Assembly (NCBI RefSeq): GCF_003217155.1
Contig: NZ_QJSU01000002.1
Location: forward strand, 372,001-436,000
DNA from: Psychrobacter fozii
Lineage (GTDB): Bacteria; Pseudomonadota; Gammaproteobacteria; Pseudomonadales; Moraxellaceae
Length of the DNA: 64,000 nucleotides
Direction of reading: 5' to 3'
Part shown: one piece after another, positions 25,293 through 35,207 of the stretch
Layout of the letters: every line of letters starts with the position of its first letter
Position numbering within the stretch: the first letter of the stretch is position 1
The notes under the pieces: model-generated
What the model was told of the DNA's origin: nothing
Seen by the model: only the letters and a program-made list of their open reading frames with translations
The model's database searches: none
Position numbers and translations under genes: made by a program

Positions 25293-25907
25293 TCAACGCA
25301 CACTTTTTTGAAAGCTATCACGTTCAAAGACACGCTTTTGATAATCAAATAATGGACGACTAATGGCACGAGGCAGTTCGATATTCATCTCTTCAAGTCG
25401 CCACAATAACGGTGCTAATAGTATGTCACACCAGCCAAATTCATCTGCCATAAAATAAGGTTTATGGGCAAACAAAGGCGACAAGGTAATAAGCGAGTCA
25501 CTGAGCTGTTTTTTGGCAATCGTTGCTTGTGCTTTATTAAAACTATCTGGATGCATCAGTAATCGCTTGCCGAGTGAGAGCCAGTCACGCTGAATACGCC
25601 ACGCTAATTGTCTGAATTGTGCACGTTCTTGCGGGGTATCAGGCAGTAGCTTGTTTGTATGATAGCGTTCTTCGAGATATTCAAAGATAACATTAATCTC
25701 ATAAAGCGCAATTTCTCGCTGCTGCAGGACAGGCAAAGTATGATAGGGGTTTAGCTCGGTCAAATCTTCAGGACGCTCAGAGTGTAAACGTGATAAATAG
25801 TAGGCGAGCTTTTTTTCTTCAAGTAATAGGCGTACCACATGACTGTCGTAGCCGTCATCAGCATACAAAATCAGCTGACTACTTGGAATGTCGTTCGCAT
25901 CAATCAT
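25293..25907 (-). CDS. sspA: Stringent starvation protein A (GST-fold)
   Basis: SspA (204 aa) binds RNA polymerase and modulates stress transcription. It has a glutathione-S-transferase fold: thioredoxin-like N-terminal half (LILYADDGYDSHVVRLLLEEK, then LNPYHTLPVL) and a helical C-terminal half (WCDILLAPLLWRLEEMNIEL). The usual GST catalytic residue is not expected in SspA and is not obvious here. The order sspA-sspB matches other gammaproteobacteria. Confidence 0.93.
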   Translation of the reverse strand: MIDANDIPSSQLILYADDGYDSHVVRLLLEEKKLAYYLSRLHSERPEDLTELNPYHTLPVLQQREIALYEINVIFEYLEERYHTNKLLPDTPQERAQFRQLAWRIQRDWLSLGKRLLMHPDSFNKAQATIAKKQLSDSLITLSPLFAHKPYFMADEFGWCDILLAPLLWRLEEMNIELPRAISRPLFDYQKRVFERDSFQKSVR

Positions 25908-26052
25908 GAAAGCCTAATGTTAATAGTAAAGACTATCATCGTAAACAAAGTTGCCCTGATTATCAAGGCAACGTACGTAAACATTGCTTGTGAGCGCTTT
26001 ATTTGTCTACTTCTTTGGCGATAGTTCTACTATTTAATGGTTTATCAGAATA

Positions 26053-26079
26053 GAAAAAGGCACTACCGAAGTAGTGCCT
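26053..26079 (-). terminator. Terminator of petABC with TTCG tetraloop
   Basis: Arms AGGCACTAC and GTAGTGCCT (26058-26066, 26071-26079) pair perfectly. On the minus strand the loop reads TTCG and the stem is followed by T5. It lies 37 bp after the petC stop. Confidence 0.9.
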
Positions 26080-26115
26080 AATATTATGCTCGTTTTTTAT
26101 GTTTCTACTACTACC

Positions 26116-26829
26116 TTACTTTACATCTTTCCAGAATTCTTTGTTCAATAAGTAAACTGGGATGAGTAGTACTAATAAGAATAGAATCACAAAGAAACCA
26201 ATCACTTGACGGTCATGACGAGCAGGTTCACCCATCCATGCCATAAAGTTCACTAGGTCACCAACTTCGCTCTCAAACTCTTCTGCACTCAATTTTTCTT
26301 GCATATTATGCAAGACGTGAGGCATAGCAGCATTTTTAAGCACTAGGTTATTAGCGCCCCAAGGACGATTTGGATCTTCATAAAACGACAGTAGGTAAGT
26401 ATATACCCAATCATCGCCGCGTAGTCTTGTCTCAAGTGACAAATCCGGAGGCGCAGCACCAAACCAAGATGCTTGAATATCAGGATCAATCTCAGCAGTG
26501 ATATGGTCGCCGATTTGATCGGTGGTGACCATCAGATACTTTTCAACAAGCTCAGGCGGTATTTCTAAATCTTTGGCAATGCGTGAATGACGAACATACT
26601 TGGCTGAGTGACACCCAGCACAGTAGTTCATAAAGATTTTAGCACCGTTTTGTAGTGAACCCTTATTGGTAAAATCAATAGGAGCTGTACTACAAGCCAG
26701 ATGTTCATCAACGCCATCAGCATTAGTGAACGTACCACAGCCGCTACCTTCGGCCATTGCGGTACCAGCAGTCAAGGTTAATGCCGCGCCCAAGCCTAGA
26801 CCAGCTAGGGATTTAATTAGCGTGTTCAT
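26116..26829 (-). CDS. petC: Cytochrome c1 of the bc1 complex
   Basis: This 237-aa haem c subunit of ubiquinol:cytochrome c reductase passes electrons from the Rieske protein to soluble cytochrome c. It has a signal peptide ending AGTAMA near residue 26. The haem motif CAGCH lies near residue 70. The distal Met ligand is probably in the NAAMPHVLH region. A C-terminal membrane anchor (about 209-228) is followed by LNKEFWKDVK. The start codon overlaps the petB stop by one base (TAATG), which indicates translational coupling. Confidence 0.95.
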   Translation of the reverse strand: MNTLIKSLAGLGLGAALTLTAGTAMAEGSGCGTFTNADGVDEHLACSTAPIDFTNKGSLQNGAKIFMNYCAGCHSAKYVRHSRIAKDLEIPPELVEKYLMVTTDQIGDHITAEIDPDIQASWFGAAPPDLSLETRLRGDDWVYTYLLSFYEDPNRPWGANNLVLKNAAMPHVLHNMQEKLSAEEFESEVGDLVNFMAWMGEPARHDRQVIGFFVILFLLVLLIPVYLLNKEFWKDVK

Positions 26830-28055
26830 TAGTGACCTCCGGTAACGCGTTCTGGTGGCTGTTTACACTTCTCAATAGCAGTGTAGAACGGCATCAATAA
26901 GAAGAATAAGAAATACAAGACCGTAAATATACGAGCCATTAATGTTGCTGTTGGGGTCGTTGGTGTTGCACCCAAGTAGCCTAGTACGACAAAGCTAATA
27001 GCGAATACTGTTAAAGCAATCTTAGACAATATGCCTTTATAGCGTATAGAACGTACTGGTGATCTATCCAACCATGGTATCAAGAATAGTACGGCAATTG
27101 CAGCACCCATCGCGACCACACCACCTAGCTTATCAGGAACTGCACGTAAAATAGCGTAGAACGGCGTGTAGTACCATACTGGTGCAATATGTGCTGGTGT
27201 TTTCAGTGAGTTCGCTGTCTCAAAGTTTGGTGGCTCAAGGAAGAAACCGCCGCCTTCTGGGAAGAAGAATACCACTGCAAAGAAGCAGATGAAGAACACA
27301 ACAATACCAACCATGTCATGCACAGTGTAGTACGGATGGAATTCGATACCGTCTAATGGCACACCATTTTTATCTTTTAGCTTTTTAATGTCAATGCCAT
27401 CAGGGTTGTTCGAACCCACGTGATGCAGTGCTACCAAATGCATAAATACTAAGCCTACCAGTACTAATGGAATAGCAACAACGTGTAGAGCAAAGAAACG
27501 GTTTAGCGTAATGCCAGAGATAATATAATCACCACGTACCCATTCAGCAAGACCATCGCCGATCACAGGTAGGGCAGCAGGAAGGTTCAAAATAACCTGT
27601 GCACCCCAGAATGACATGTTACCCCAAGGTAGTAGATAACCAAAGAAGCCTTCTGCCATTAGCGCTAGGTAAATACCCATACCGATGAGCCAAATAAGCT
27701 CACGCGGTTTTTGGTATGAACCATATAGTAATGCGCGGAACATATGCAAATATACCACGACGAAGAACGCTGATGCGCCAGTCGAGTGCATATAACGAAT
27801 GAGCCAACCGCCTTTTACATCACGCATGATGTATTCAACAGATGCAAACGCCCCTTCGGCACTTGGGTTATACATCATCGTCAGCCAAATACCAGTCACC
27901 AATTGGTTAACCAGTACAATCATTGACAATACGCCAAAGAAGTACCAAAAGTTAAAGTTCTTTGGTGCATAGTACTTTGACATATGGTATTCATAGGTTT
28001 CGGTCGCTGGGAAGCGAGCGTCCACCCAATGCATTAACTTTTTACCCATACTCAT
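26829..28055 (-). CDS. petB: Cytochrome b of the bc1 complex
   Basis: This is the membrane core of the bc1 complex (408 aa), carrying two b haems and the Qo and Qi sites. About eight transmembrane helices are seen. Haem-ligand histidines fall in YMHSTGASAFFVVVYLHMF and in FALHVVAIPLVLVGLVFMHL. The C-terminal half holds FYAILRAVPDKLGGVVAM. ATG 28055 is favoured over an in-frame ATG at 28070 inside petA. It follows GGGAGG by about 6 nt and leaves a one-base gap after the petA stop. Confidence 0.95.
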   Translation of the reverse strand: MSMGKKLMHWVDARFPATETYEYHMSKYYAPKNFNFWYFFGVLSMIVLVNQLVTGIWLTMMYNPSAEGAFASVEYIMRDVKGGWLIRYMHSTGASAFFVVVYLHMFRALLYGSYQKPRELIWLIGMGIYLALMAEGFFGYLLPWGNMSFWGAQVILNLPAALPVIGDGLAEWVRGDYIISGITLNRFFALHVVAIPLVLVGLVFMHLVALHHVGSNNPDGIDIKKLKDKNGVPLDGIEFHPYYTVHDMVGIVVFFICFFAVVFFFPEGGGFFLEPPNFETANSLKTPAHIAPVWYYTPFYAILRAVPDKLGGVVAMGAAIAVLFLIPWLDRSPVRSIRYKGILSKIALTVFAISFVVLGYLGATPTTPTATLMARIFTVLYFLFFLLMPFYTAIEKCKQPPERVTGGH

Positions 28056-28056
28056 A

Positions 28057-28641
28057 TTAAGCCTCCCCAACCGTCAAGATGGTACCATCCATGTTGTACT
28101 CTGGAATAGGTAAATTAAGCGGTGCTGGAACGCCACTAAAGACGCGACCGGCTAAGTCATATTTAGACCCATGACACGGGCAGAAAAATCCACCAAACCA
28201 GTCATTACCACCCAAATCAGCTGCACCAACATCAGGACGATAGTTCGGTGCACAGCCTAGATGCGTACAAACGCCTTCGACGACCAACACAGTTGGTTCT
28301 AAAGAGCGAGTAGGATTGGTACAGTATTCAGGCTGTAACGATGCTGCAGACTCAGGATCAGACAATAATGGCTTGACTGACTCTAGTCCTGCAATCATTT
28401 CTTCGGTACGTTTAACCACATAGATAGGTTTACCACGGTATTTGACAACAATCATCTGTCCTGCTTCGATAGAACCAATGTCTTGGGTCACTGCAGCCCC
28501 TGCAGCCTCAGCTTTAGCGCTTGGATACCAAGAACGGACAAAAGGTGTTGCCACAGCAGCGACTCCAACTGCACCAATCGCGGCAGTTGAGGCAATAAGA
28601 ACTCTACGGCGTTGTACATTAACGCCTTCGGCTTGGCTCAT
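28057..28641 (-). CDS. petA: Rieske iron-sulfur protein of the bc1 complex
   Basis: This 194-aa [2Fe-2S] subunit accepts electrons from ubiquinol. Cluster ligands are seen in CTHLGC and CPCHGS (about 127-132 and 150-155). The N-terminus carries RRRVLIAST followed by a hydrophobic segment, typical of a Tat-dependent, uncleaved signal anchor. PetA, PetB and PetC are encoded in order with nearly no spacing, so they form one operon that ends at the TTCG hairpin. Confidence 0.95.
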   Translation of the reverse strand: MSQAEGVNVQRRRVLIASTAAIGAVGVAAVATPFVRSWYPSAKAEAAGAAVTQDIGSIEAGQMIVVKYRGKPIYVVKRTEEMIAGLESVKPLLSDPESAASLQPEYCTNPTRSLEPTVLVVEGVCTHLGCAPNYRPDVGAADLGGNDWFGGFFCPCHGSKYDLAGRVFSGVPAPLNLPIPEYNMDGTILTVGEA

Positions 28642-29113
28642 TAATACTTCCTCCAGGTGAATGAAATGGGATTATCCCACACTGGGTTTGTGACTTATAA
28701 AATATATAATATCAAGCCACTTTGGCTATGCCTAATTTTGCTAATTGTTGCTATTCTAAGCTATTTCGGTGATAAAATAAATTATTGCGTTAAAAATAAA
28801 GCAACCTTAATAGGATATATTATAAGGTTGAAAGCGATAACCTAAGTAAAGTAGATGGTTTATCACTATCTGGACTCTGTTTTCTAGCAAGGATTATAAA
28901 TGCGGATGACCTTATAATTAATAAGGATATTTAGCAATAGCGAATGATACTTGAAATTAAGGTAACTTTCACTATCTAACTGCTTTGTAAGTCGCTATAA
29001 ACGAATAATCACCACTTTGTACAATCAAGTGGTGATTATTTTGTAATATTTAACTGCTTACCACTATAAATGCTCATCAAATAAGCACTTATCAAAGAAC
29101 CTAAAACAAATAC
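28642..29113. other. Gene-free region upstream of petA
   Basis: These 472 bp should contain the petABC promoter. A 62-codon plus-strand frame (28657-28845) is hydrophobic but has no ribosome site or family resemblance, so I do not call it. A 14-bp perfect hairpin lies near the right end (29004-29040). Confidence 0.45.
29004..29040. terminator. 14-bp perfect hairpin downstream of uup
   Basis: AATAATCACCACTT (29004-29017) pairs perfectly with its complement (29027-29040) around a 9-nt loop. It is 73 bp past the uup stop. The following T content is modest on both strands, so terminator activity is likely but not certain. Confidence 0.6.
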
Positions 29114-31051
29114 TTAACCCTCTAGCGTACTCCAGCGTTCAAGCTTGCTCATCATCTCGTCTTCGATAGTCAATAGACGCTCACTAGCAGCAGTCGCCGC
29201 ATCAAAGTCGCTATTGAACCAAGAGCCATCTGCCAGTTTTTCTTGTAGATCATTTTGTTCAGCTTCTAATGCCGCGATTTCTTTTGGCAAATTATCCAGT
29301 TCGCGTTGATCATTAAAGTTAAGCTTCTTGGCTGCTTTATTGGGTTTTGCGGCTGTTGGTTTATTGGCTGCTTTACCTGCTGTATTGATTACTGGTGCTC
29401 TAGCCGCCTTTGCTGCTTCTTCACGATTTTTTTGTACCAAATACTCTTGATAGCCACCGACATACTCGCTGACAGTACCTTTGCCATCTTCGTCTTCGCC
29501 AAATACCCATGTTGAGGTAACGACGTTGTCCATGAATGAACGATCATGACTGATGAGCAAAATCGTACCACCAAAGCTGGCGACTGACTCTTCTAATAGC
29601 TCAAGGGTTGCCATATCCAAATCGTTGGTTGGCTCATCAAGTACCAGAATGTTTGCAGGCTTTAATAACTGCTTGGCAAGTAGGACGCGGTTACGCTCAC
29701 CACCTGATAATGCTTTGACAGGTGTACGTGCACGCTCTGGAGCAAACAAGAAGTCTTGCAAATAGCTCATGATGTGCGTCTTACGACCACCCACTTCTAC
29801 AAAATCCGAGCCTTCTGAGACGTTTTGCGCCACACTGGCTTCAAGGTCTAACTGATCACGCAACTGGTCGAAGAAAGCGATTTTTAGGTTGGTCCCTAAT
29901 TCAACACTACCAGACTTTGTGACTTCGTCATCAGACATATCAAGTAGGGCTTTAATAAGGGTGGTTTTACCAGCACCGTTAGGTCCGACAATACCGATTT
30001 TATCACCGCGCATGATAGTCGTCGTAAAGTTTTCAACCAATACATTGCCGTCATACTCAAGATGTAAGTTTTTAACTTTACAGACGAGCTTACCGCTTTT
30101 CTCGCCTTGACCCATCGTGATGTTGACATTACCAACTTGCTCACGGCGATCACTACGCTCTTCACGTAATGCTTTTAGCTCACGGACACGGCCTTCGTTA
30201 CGGGTACGGCGGGCTTTGATACCTTGACGAATCCAAACTTCTTCTTGTGCCAGCTTTTTATCAAAGTTAGCGTTATTTTTTTCTTCAGCCAGTAACTGTA
30301 GCTCTTTTAGCTCTTGATAGCGTGCGTAGCCACCTTCGCCTTGAGTGACGTCATAGCTGGTCAATTGACCACGATCAAGCTCAATGATGCGAGTCGATAG
30401 TTTGTTAACGAATGCTCTATCATGGGTGACGAACAATAGTGTCAGACCTTGCCAGTCTAATAAAAAGCGTTCTAACCATTCAATACTATCAACATCCAAA
30501 TGGTTGGTTGGTTCATCGAGAAGCAGTACATCAGGTTTGGTTACCAAAGAGCGTGCCAGTAGTACACGGCGCTTACGGCCACCTGATAATGAAGACAAAT
30601 CATCGTCTGGGTTGAGCCCCATGGTTTTGATAAGGCGGGTAGCTTCGCGCTCTAGATCCCAACCATGTACGGCATCGATATCATGTTGCAAATCAGCCAT
30701 ACGCTCGCAGGCATCCATATCGCCATTCGCACATAAGTCAGTTTGGGCGTTATAGTTGATAAGCAGATCGGCCGTGCGGCGGCTGCCACCCATCACGATA
30801 TCCAAAATACGTCCGCTGGTTTCAGGAACGTCTTGTTCTAGCATCGCAACACGTACGCTACTATTGATAATAACTTCGCCACTATCAGGTTGTAAGGTGC
30901 CGCTAATCAGCTTAAATAAGGTAGATTTGCCTTCGCCATTACGGCCAATTAGACAGACACGCTCGCCTGCTTCAATAGCAAAATCAATGCCATCAAGTAC
31001 AGGAGCGACGCCAAATGCAAGGTGAATATCTTTTAAATGTATCAGTGCCAT
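29114..31051 (-). CDS. uup: ABC-F family ATPase Uup
   Basis: This soluble twin-cassette ABC-F ATPase (645 aa) acts on ribosomes or branched DNA intermediates rather than transport. First cassette: Walker A GRNGEGKST (about 36-44), signature LSGGRKRRVLLA, and LLDEPTNHLDVDSIEWLERFL. Second cassette: GPNGAGKTT (about 353-361), LSGGERNRVLLA, and LDEPTNDLDMATLELLEE. The linker (about 245-310) is charged and helical. A C-terminal coiled coil (about 580-640) marks Uup specifically among ABC-F proteins. The gene is apparently monocistronic. Confidence 0.94.
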   Translation of the reverse strand: MALIHLKDIHLAFGVAPVLDGIDFAIEAGERVCLIGRNGEGKSTLFKLISGTLQPDSGEVIINSSVRVAMLEQDVPETSGRILDIVMGGSRRTADLLINYNAQTDLCANGDMDACERMADLQHDIDAVHGWDLEREATRLIKTMGLNPDDDLSSLSGGRKRRVLLARSLVTKPDVLLLDEPTNHLDVDSIEWLERFLLDWQGLTLLFVTHDRAFVNKLSTRIIELDRGQLTSYDVTQGEGGYARYQELKELQLLAEEKNNANFDKKLAQEEVWIRQGIKARRTRNEGRVRELKALREERSDRREQVGNVNITMGQGEKSGKLVCKVKNLHLEYDGNVLVENFTTTIMRGDKIGIVGPNGAGKTTLIKALLDMSDDEVTKSGSVELGTNLKIAFFDQLRDQLDLEASVAQNVSEGSDFVEVGGRKTHIMSYLQDFLFAPERARTPVKALSGGERNRVLLAKQLLKPANILVLDEPTNDLDMATLELLEESVASFGGTILLISHDRSFMDNVVTSTWVFGEDEDGKGTVSEYVGGYQEYLVQKNREEAAKAARAPVINTAGKAANKPTAAKPNKAAKKLNFNDQRELDNLPKEIAALEAEQNDLQEKLADGSWFNSDFDAATAASERLLTIEDEMMSKLERWSTLEG

Positions 31052-31276
31052 AGAATATCTTAAGCTTATATAATAGTGAGGTAGGGGTTGTTGCAGAATT
31101 GCTAGCAGTATAACATGCCACTACGTGACTGTAGTGCGTGTAAATGGTTTTATACACACTATTTATAGCTACTGTTTTAAAAGTCTTATTTTTTAATAGC
31201 GGTAATATATCGGTTACTTATTTGCTTACGTAACCAATCCTACTAGCTTTATATTTACGATAACTCAGAGAAAGAC

Positions 31277-31561
31277 ATGAATCAATCTAACACTCAAGAC
31301 AATGTTCAAACCGATGCTCAAAACGATGACTCAACTGTGCATGCTGAATCACAAACGCAACAAGTCATTGACCTTCAAATGAGCATGGCGCATCTTGAGA
31401 TGACAGTAGAGAGACTCGATGCGGTGATTGCACGTCAAGATAAAGATCTTCAGACATTACAGCGACAGTTGCAGCTGATTTATAAGCAAGTGGATAGTCA
31501 AGATATAGAAACGGGCATTGCACCATTTGATGTGATGGCAGACAGACCGCCTCATTATTGA
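31277..31561 (+). CDS. slyX: SlyX-family protein
   Basis: This 94-aa protein has a C-terminal SlyX domain. A coiled coil (about 28-75: LQMSMAHLEMTVERLDAVIARQ) is followed by the typical ending DRPPHY. Its function is unknown despite wide conservation. The N-terminal 27 residues form a Gln/Asn/Asp-rich extension that the short E. coli protein lacks. GAGAAAG precedes the ATG. Confidence 0.9.
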   Translation: MNQSNTQDNVQTDAQNDDSTVHAESQTQQVIDLQMSMAHLEMTVERLDAVIARQDKDLQTLQRQLQLIYKQVDSQDIETGIAPFDVMADRPPHY

Positions 31562-31635
31562 TATATATAAATATTGAACCGTTAATAAAATTATATTCAC
31601 TTTTTCGCATAAATATGCTATCTAATGACTCTCTG

Positions 31636-31770
31636 GTCATAAAGAAGAAATAATGTATTCTTATGGTTGTTTTAATGTTTGAAAATCATTACTATTCTCC
31701 ATCTCGGATGCTGCTTACTCATCAAAAACGGGTATAGCAGTAAAACAATGCGGATGTTTGGAGATATACA
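31636..31770 (+). promoter_or_regulatory. Leader of FadL copy 1, duplicated ahead of copy 2
   Basis: This leader and 33245-33406 share patches: GTCATAA near the start, GTTGTTTTAATGT versus GTTGTTTTAGTGT, ATTACTATTC versus ATTAGTATTC, and the final TTGGAGATAYACAATGCG including the ribosome site GGAGA. The similarity shows that control sequence was duplicated with the gene. Confidence 0.6.
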
Positions 31771-32973
31771 ATGCGGGCCACTTTTCACTTAAAAACTCTT
31801 ACAGTAGCTGTTGCTGCACTTTCTATTACTAGCATTGCTAGTGCTGCTGGTCTTGATCGTTCAGGCCAAGACATCACCGCATTCCTACAAGACGGCACTT
31901 ATGCTGAAGCCGTCTATACTTATATCGATGCCGATGTAACTGGTAAAGATTCATCTGGTAATAAAATTAGTGACATCGCAGAATCTTATGATTTCTTTCG
32001 TTATGGTGTAAAAGCAGATATCAATGACACTTATAGTGTTGGTATCTTATATGACGAGCCTTTTGGTGCGGCGGCTGACTATAGTGGTGACAATAACTTT
32101 GTAAATGCGAGCGGTGAAGGTACGAATGTAGAAGTACGTACTGAGAGCATTACTACTATCGTTGGTGCCAAGTTTGGTGAAAACAAGAACTTCCAAGTAT
32201 ATGGTGGTCCAGTGGCTCAACGTGTAGAAGCGGATGTAAAGCTGCGCGGTCCAGCTTATAGTGTCGCTAATGGTTATACGACGCATATTAGCCCTGATCA
32301 AGAGTATGGTTATATTGCTGGTATTGCCTATAGCAAGCCTGAAATAGCATTAAAAGCAGCCTTAACTTACCGCTCAGAAATTGAACATAATGCGCAATCA
32401 TCTGAAACTTATCCAAACGCTGTTCTTTTTGGACTTCCAATAAATAGCGGTGAAAGTATTGAGATTACGACACCTCAATCAGTGAACTTTGATTTCCAAA
32501 CCGGTATTAACCCAACAACTTTAGCAACTGCCAAAGTACGTTGGGTACCATGGAGCGATTTTGCAATTACTCCATCATCGTATAATAATGTTAGCCAAGT
32601 ATTGGCAACAATACCTCAGGGTGCTGGTATCCCTGCCGAAGGTTTAGATTTAGTAAGTTATGATAAAGATCAATGGGTAGTTGAGCTAGGTCTTGCCAAA
32701 CGTCTGTCACCAGTATTGGCAGTTAGTGGTAATGTGGGTTGGGACAGTGGTGCTGGCAACCCTGTGACTTCATTAGGTCCTATCGAAGGCTATTATAGCG
32801 CTGGTTTAGGTGCTAAGTATAACGTGACTGAAAACTGGGCAATCTCAGCCGGTGGTAAATATCTGTGGTTCGGTGATGCTGAAGGTCAAATACCAAGCAA
32901 GACGATTGTTAGTGATTTCGAAAGCAACGACGGCTTCGTACTTGGTGTAAAGGTTTCTTACCAAGCACTATAA
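31771..32973 (+). CDS. FadL-family outer-membrane hydrophobic-compound porin, copy 1
   Basis: This 400-aa outer-membrane beta-barrel of the FadL/TodX/OMPP1 family imports long-chain fatty acids or aromatic hydrocarbons. A signal peptide ends at ASIASA (about 25), followed by AGLDRSGQD. Alternating beta strands include YGVKADINDTYSVGILYDEPFG and FDFQTGINPTTLATAKVRWVPW. The chain ends in an aromatic-containing strand (VLGVKVSYQAL). It is followed by its own terminator and by a close paralogue 433 bp downstream. Confidence 0.88.
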   Translation: MRATFHLKTLTVAVAALSITSIASAAGLDRSGQDITAFLQDGTYAEAVYTYIDADVTGKDSSGNKISDIAESYDFFRYGVKADINDTYSVGILYDEPFGAAADYSGDNNFVNASGEGTNVEVRTESITTIVGAKFGENKNFQVYGGPVAQRVEADVKLRGPAYSVANGYTTHISPDQEYGYIAGIAYSKPEIALKAALTYRSEIEHNAQSSETYPNAVLFGLPINSGESIEITTPQSVNFDFQTGINPTTLATAKVRWVPWSDFAITPSSYNNVSQVLATIPQGAGIPAEGLDLVSYDKDQWVVELGLAKRLSPVLAVSGNVGWDSGAGNPVTSLGPIEGYYSAGLGAKYNVTENWAISAGGKYLWFGDAEGQIPSKTIVSDFESNDGFVLGVKVSYQAL

Positions 32974-33406
32974 TAAAGTATAAGCTGCTTACATTGTTAT
33001 AGCTTAAGATTAGTCAAATAAAAAGCGATCCATTTATGGGTCGCTTTTTTTGTGGCTTTCTGTCTGTAAATAGGTAGGTTTTCTACATGAAAATGAATGA
33101 CAAAACGTAAATTACTTCCGATAATTTTAGTTATGAAATTTCCAGTCATTTATTAGGTTAGAGAAATGTTGGTAATAATTTAGAAATAATCAAACATAAA
33201 TAGTAAGGTAACAGTATCTTACAGATATGTTGCGTGTACTGTTCAGTCATAATTGGGAAATAAAGCACTTTAATTGTTGTTTTAGTGTCAAAAAGGCATT
33301 AGTATTCATCTTAGGACACGACTTTGATAATCTCAATGTTAAGCGCAGTAATGCTGCATATTGGTTATTAGAGTAGTAATACAACAAGGATCGTTGGAGA
33401 TACACA
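32974..33406. other. Spacer between the two FadL genes
   Basis: This holds the terminator of copy 1 (33020-33052) and a leader resembling that of copy 1 (33245-33406). A 60-codon plus-strand frame at 33361 is a shadow of the gene start. Nothing else is seen. Confidence 0.5.
33020..33052 (+). terminator. Terminator of FadL copy 1
   Basis: GCGATCC and GGGTCGC form a stem with one G-T wobble, with flanking A4 and T7-8 runs. The copy 2 terminator uses the same stem core. Confidence 0.8.
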
Positions 33407-34714
33407 ATGCGCAATCACTTTCATTTGAAAACCCTCGTAGTAGCGATTGCTACTCTCTCTATAGCCAGCGTAACGAACGCTGCTGGTCTCGATCGTTCAG
33501 GTCAAGATGTCACTGCCTTTTTCCAAGATGGCACCTATGCTGAAGCCGTTTATACCTACATCGATGCTGATGTGAGTGGTTACGATAGCTCAAACAATAA
33601 TAACAGCACTAATGACTATACACGTGGTGATAAAACGGGCGATATTGCTGAAGCCTATGACTTTTTCCGCTATGGTGTAAAAGCCGATATCAATGATACT
33701 TTCAGTGTTGGTGTGTTATATGATGAGCCTTTTGGCGCGGCTGCTGAATACACTCAAAGTAATTTTGTTGCGAGCGAGAGCTTAGGTGGGTCTGTCGGTG
33801 AATTAGTAGCTGATGGCGTTGATGGGCAAACTGCAGGTGCTATAGCAACAGCTGAAGCCACTGGTGCAGGCGAAAACACTAACGTTGAAGTACGTAGCCA
33901 AAGCCTAACAGGCATGCTTGGTATGAAATTTGGTGCTAACAAAAACTTCCAAGTGTATGGTGGCCCAGTGGCACAGCGTATTCAAGCAGAAACCAAACTA
34001 CGTGGACTGGCTTACGGCCCTGCCAGTGGTTACACCTCAACCAGTAATCCTGATATGGATTATGGTTACATAGCAGGTGTTGCTTATTACAAGCCTGAGA
34101 TTGCTCTAAAAGCGGCGCTGACGTACCGTTCTGAGATTGAACACAATGTAGATATAGCTGAAAGCTATCCTCTCAGATCTATTATATCTGGAGGTGCACT
34201 TTCAGCCAATCAGAAGAGTAATTATGAAATTACTACGCCTAAATCAGTGAATTTTGATTTTCAAACCGGTATCAATCCTACGACACTAGCGACGGCAAAA
34301 GTACGTTGGGTACCGTGGAGCGATTTTGTCATCACACCACCGTTATATAACGAAGTCAGTAAAGCAAATTATGGTCCGGATGGTCTAAATTTAGTTGAGT
34401 ATGATGATGATCAGTGGCAAGTAGAGCTTGGTCTGGCAAAGCGTGTAGCACCAGCACTAGCAATCAGTGGTACGGTTGGTTGGGATAGTGGCGCTGGTGA
34501 TCCAACAACGTCACTAGGTCCTGTTGATGGCTACTATAGTGTTGGTCTTGGTGCTAAGTACAATTTCACTGAGAACTGGGCCGTATCAGCTGGTGGTAAA
34601 TATCTGTGGTTCGGTGACGCTCAAGGCTCACTACCAACTGACAAAATTGTTGCTGACTTCCAAGACAACGATGGCTTCATCGCTGGTCTAAAAGTTTCTT
34701 ATCAAGCAAAATAG
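33407..34714 (+). CDS. FadL-family outer-membrane hydrophobic-compound porin, copy 2
   Basis: This 435-aa paralogue of the preceding gene is highly similar along its whole length: signal peptide, AGLDRSGQDVTAFFQDGTYAEAVYTYIDADV, and the C-terminal WAVSAGGKYLWFGDAQ. Two insertions set it apart. One is Asn/Ser-rich near residue 60. The other, about 30 residues, is Gly/Ala-rich near residue 130-160 (LGGSVGELVADGVDGQTAG). Both fall between predicted strands, in probable surface loops. That pattern suits altered substrate, phage or host-factor contact after duplication. Confidence 0.88.
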   Translation: MRNHFHLKTLVVAIATLSIASVTNAAGLDRSGQDVTAFFQDGTYAEAVYTYIDADVSGYDSSNNNNSTNDYTRGDKTGDIAEAYDFFRYGVKADINDTFSVGVLYDEPFGAAAEYTQSNFVASESLGGSVGELVADGVDGQTAGAIATAEATGAGENTNVEVRSQSLTGMLGMKFGANKNFQVYGGPVAQRIQAETKLRGLAYGPASGYTSTSNPDMDYGYIAGVAYYKPEIALKAALTYRSEIEHNVDIAESYPLRSIISGGALSANQKSNYEITTPKSVNFDFQTGINPTTLATAKVRWVPWSDFVITPPLYNEVSKANYGPDGLNLVEYDDDQWQVELGLAKRVAPALAISGTVGWDSGAGDPTTSLGPVDGYYSVGLGAKYNFTENWAVSAGGKYLWFGDAQGSLPTDKIVADFQDNDGFIAGLKVSYQAK

Positions 34715-34732
34715 TATTAACTGATATGTAGT

Positions 34733-34765
34733 AAAAAAAAGCGATCTGCTAAAGGTCGCTTTTTT
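34733..34765 (+). terminator. Terminator of FadL copy 2
   Basis: GCGATC pairs with GGTCGC (one wobble), flanked by A8 and T6 runs. It is clearly related to the copy 1 terminator. Confidence 0.8.
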
Positions 34766-35207
34766 ATGGCGTGTTTTATATGGACTTTCTTATAAAGAGT
34801 TTAATAACGAATAATAGGACATGCTGTTCAGTGAAAAAATGCTGATTGCTGCAATCGTTATAAGTAAATATAGGGCAGGTGATAAATTACTGTGGTTAAG
34901 TAGACTGAAGTTATAGAGGGGGTTTAAGGTAAGCTATCGAGTTTCAGCTTGTATGCTATGTGGGGTTATTTGAGAAGTATAGCGCTACGATTGGATACTA
35001 TAGCGATCTATTGATGGAATCTTTACATGACAGTCTGAAAGAATAATTAACGACTGTTTATATCCTTTCACAAAGAAAATAGAGGTATTGGTACTGTCGT
35101 TATAGCAATTTGGCATTGCCAACACACGGTAGGTACTAAGCGACAAGCCCAAAGTGAGTTGATTTAAGTTCTAGTTACTTTTCTCTTTTGTATTAATTGC
35201 AATCAAC

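Noticed and set aside
28657..28845. 62-codon hydrophobic frame upstream of petA
   Set aside because: Starts inside the petA ribosome-site region on the opposite strand and has no support.
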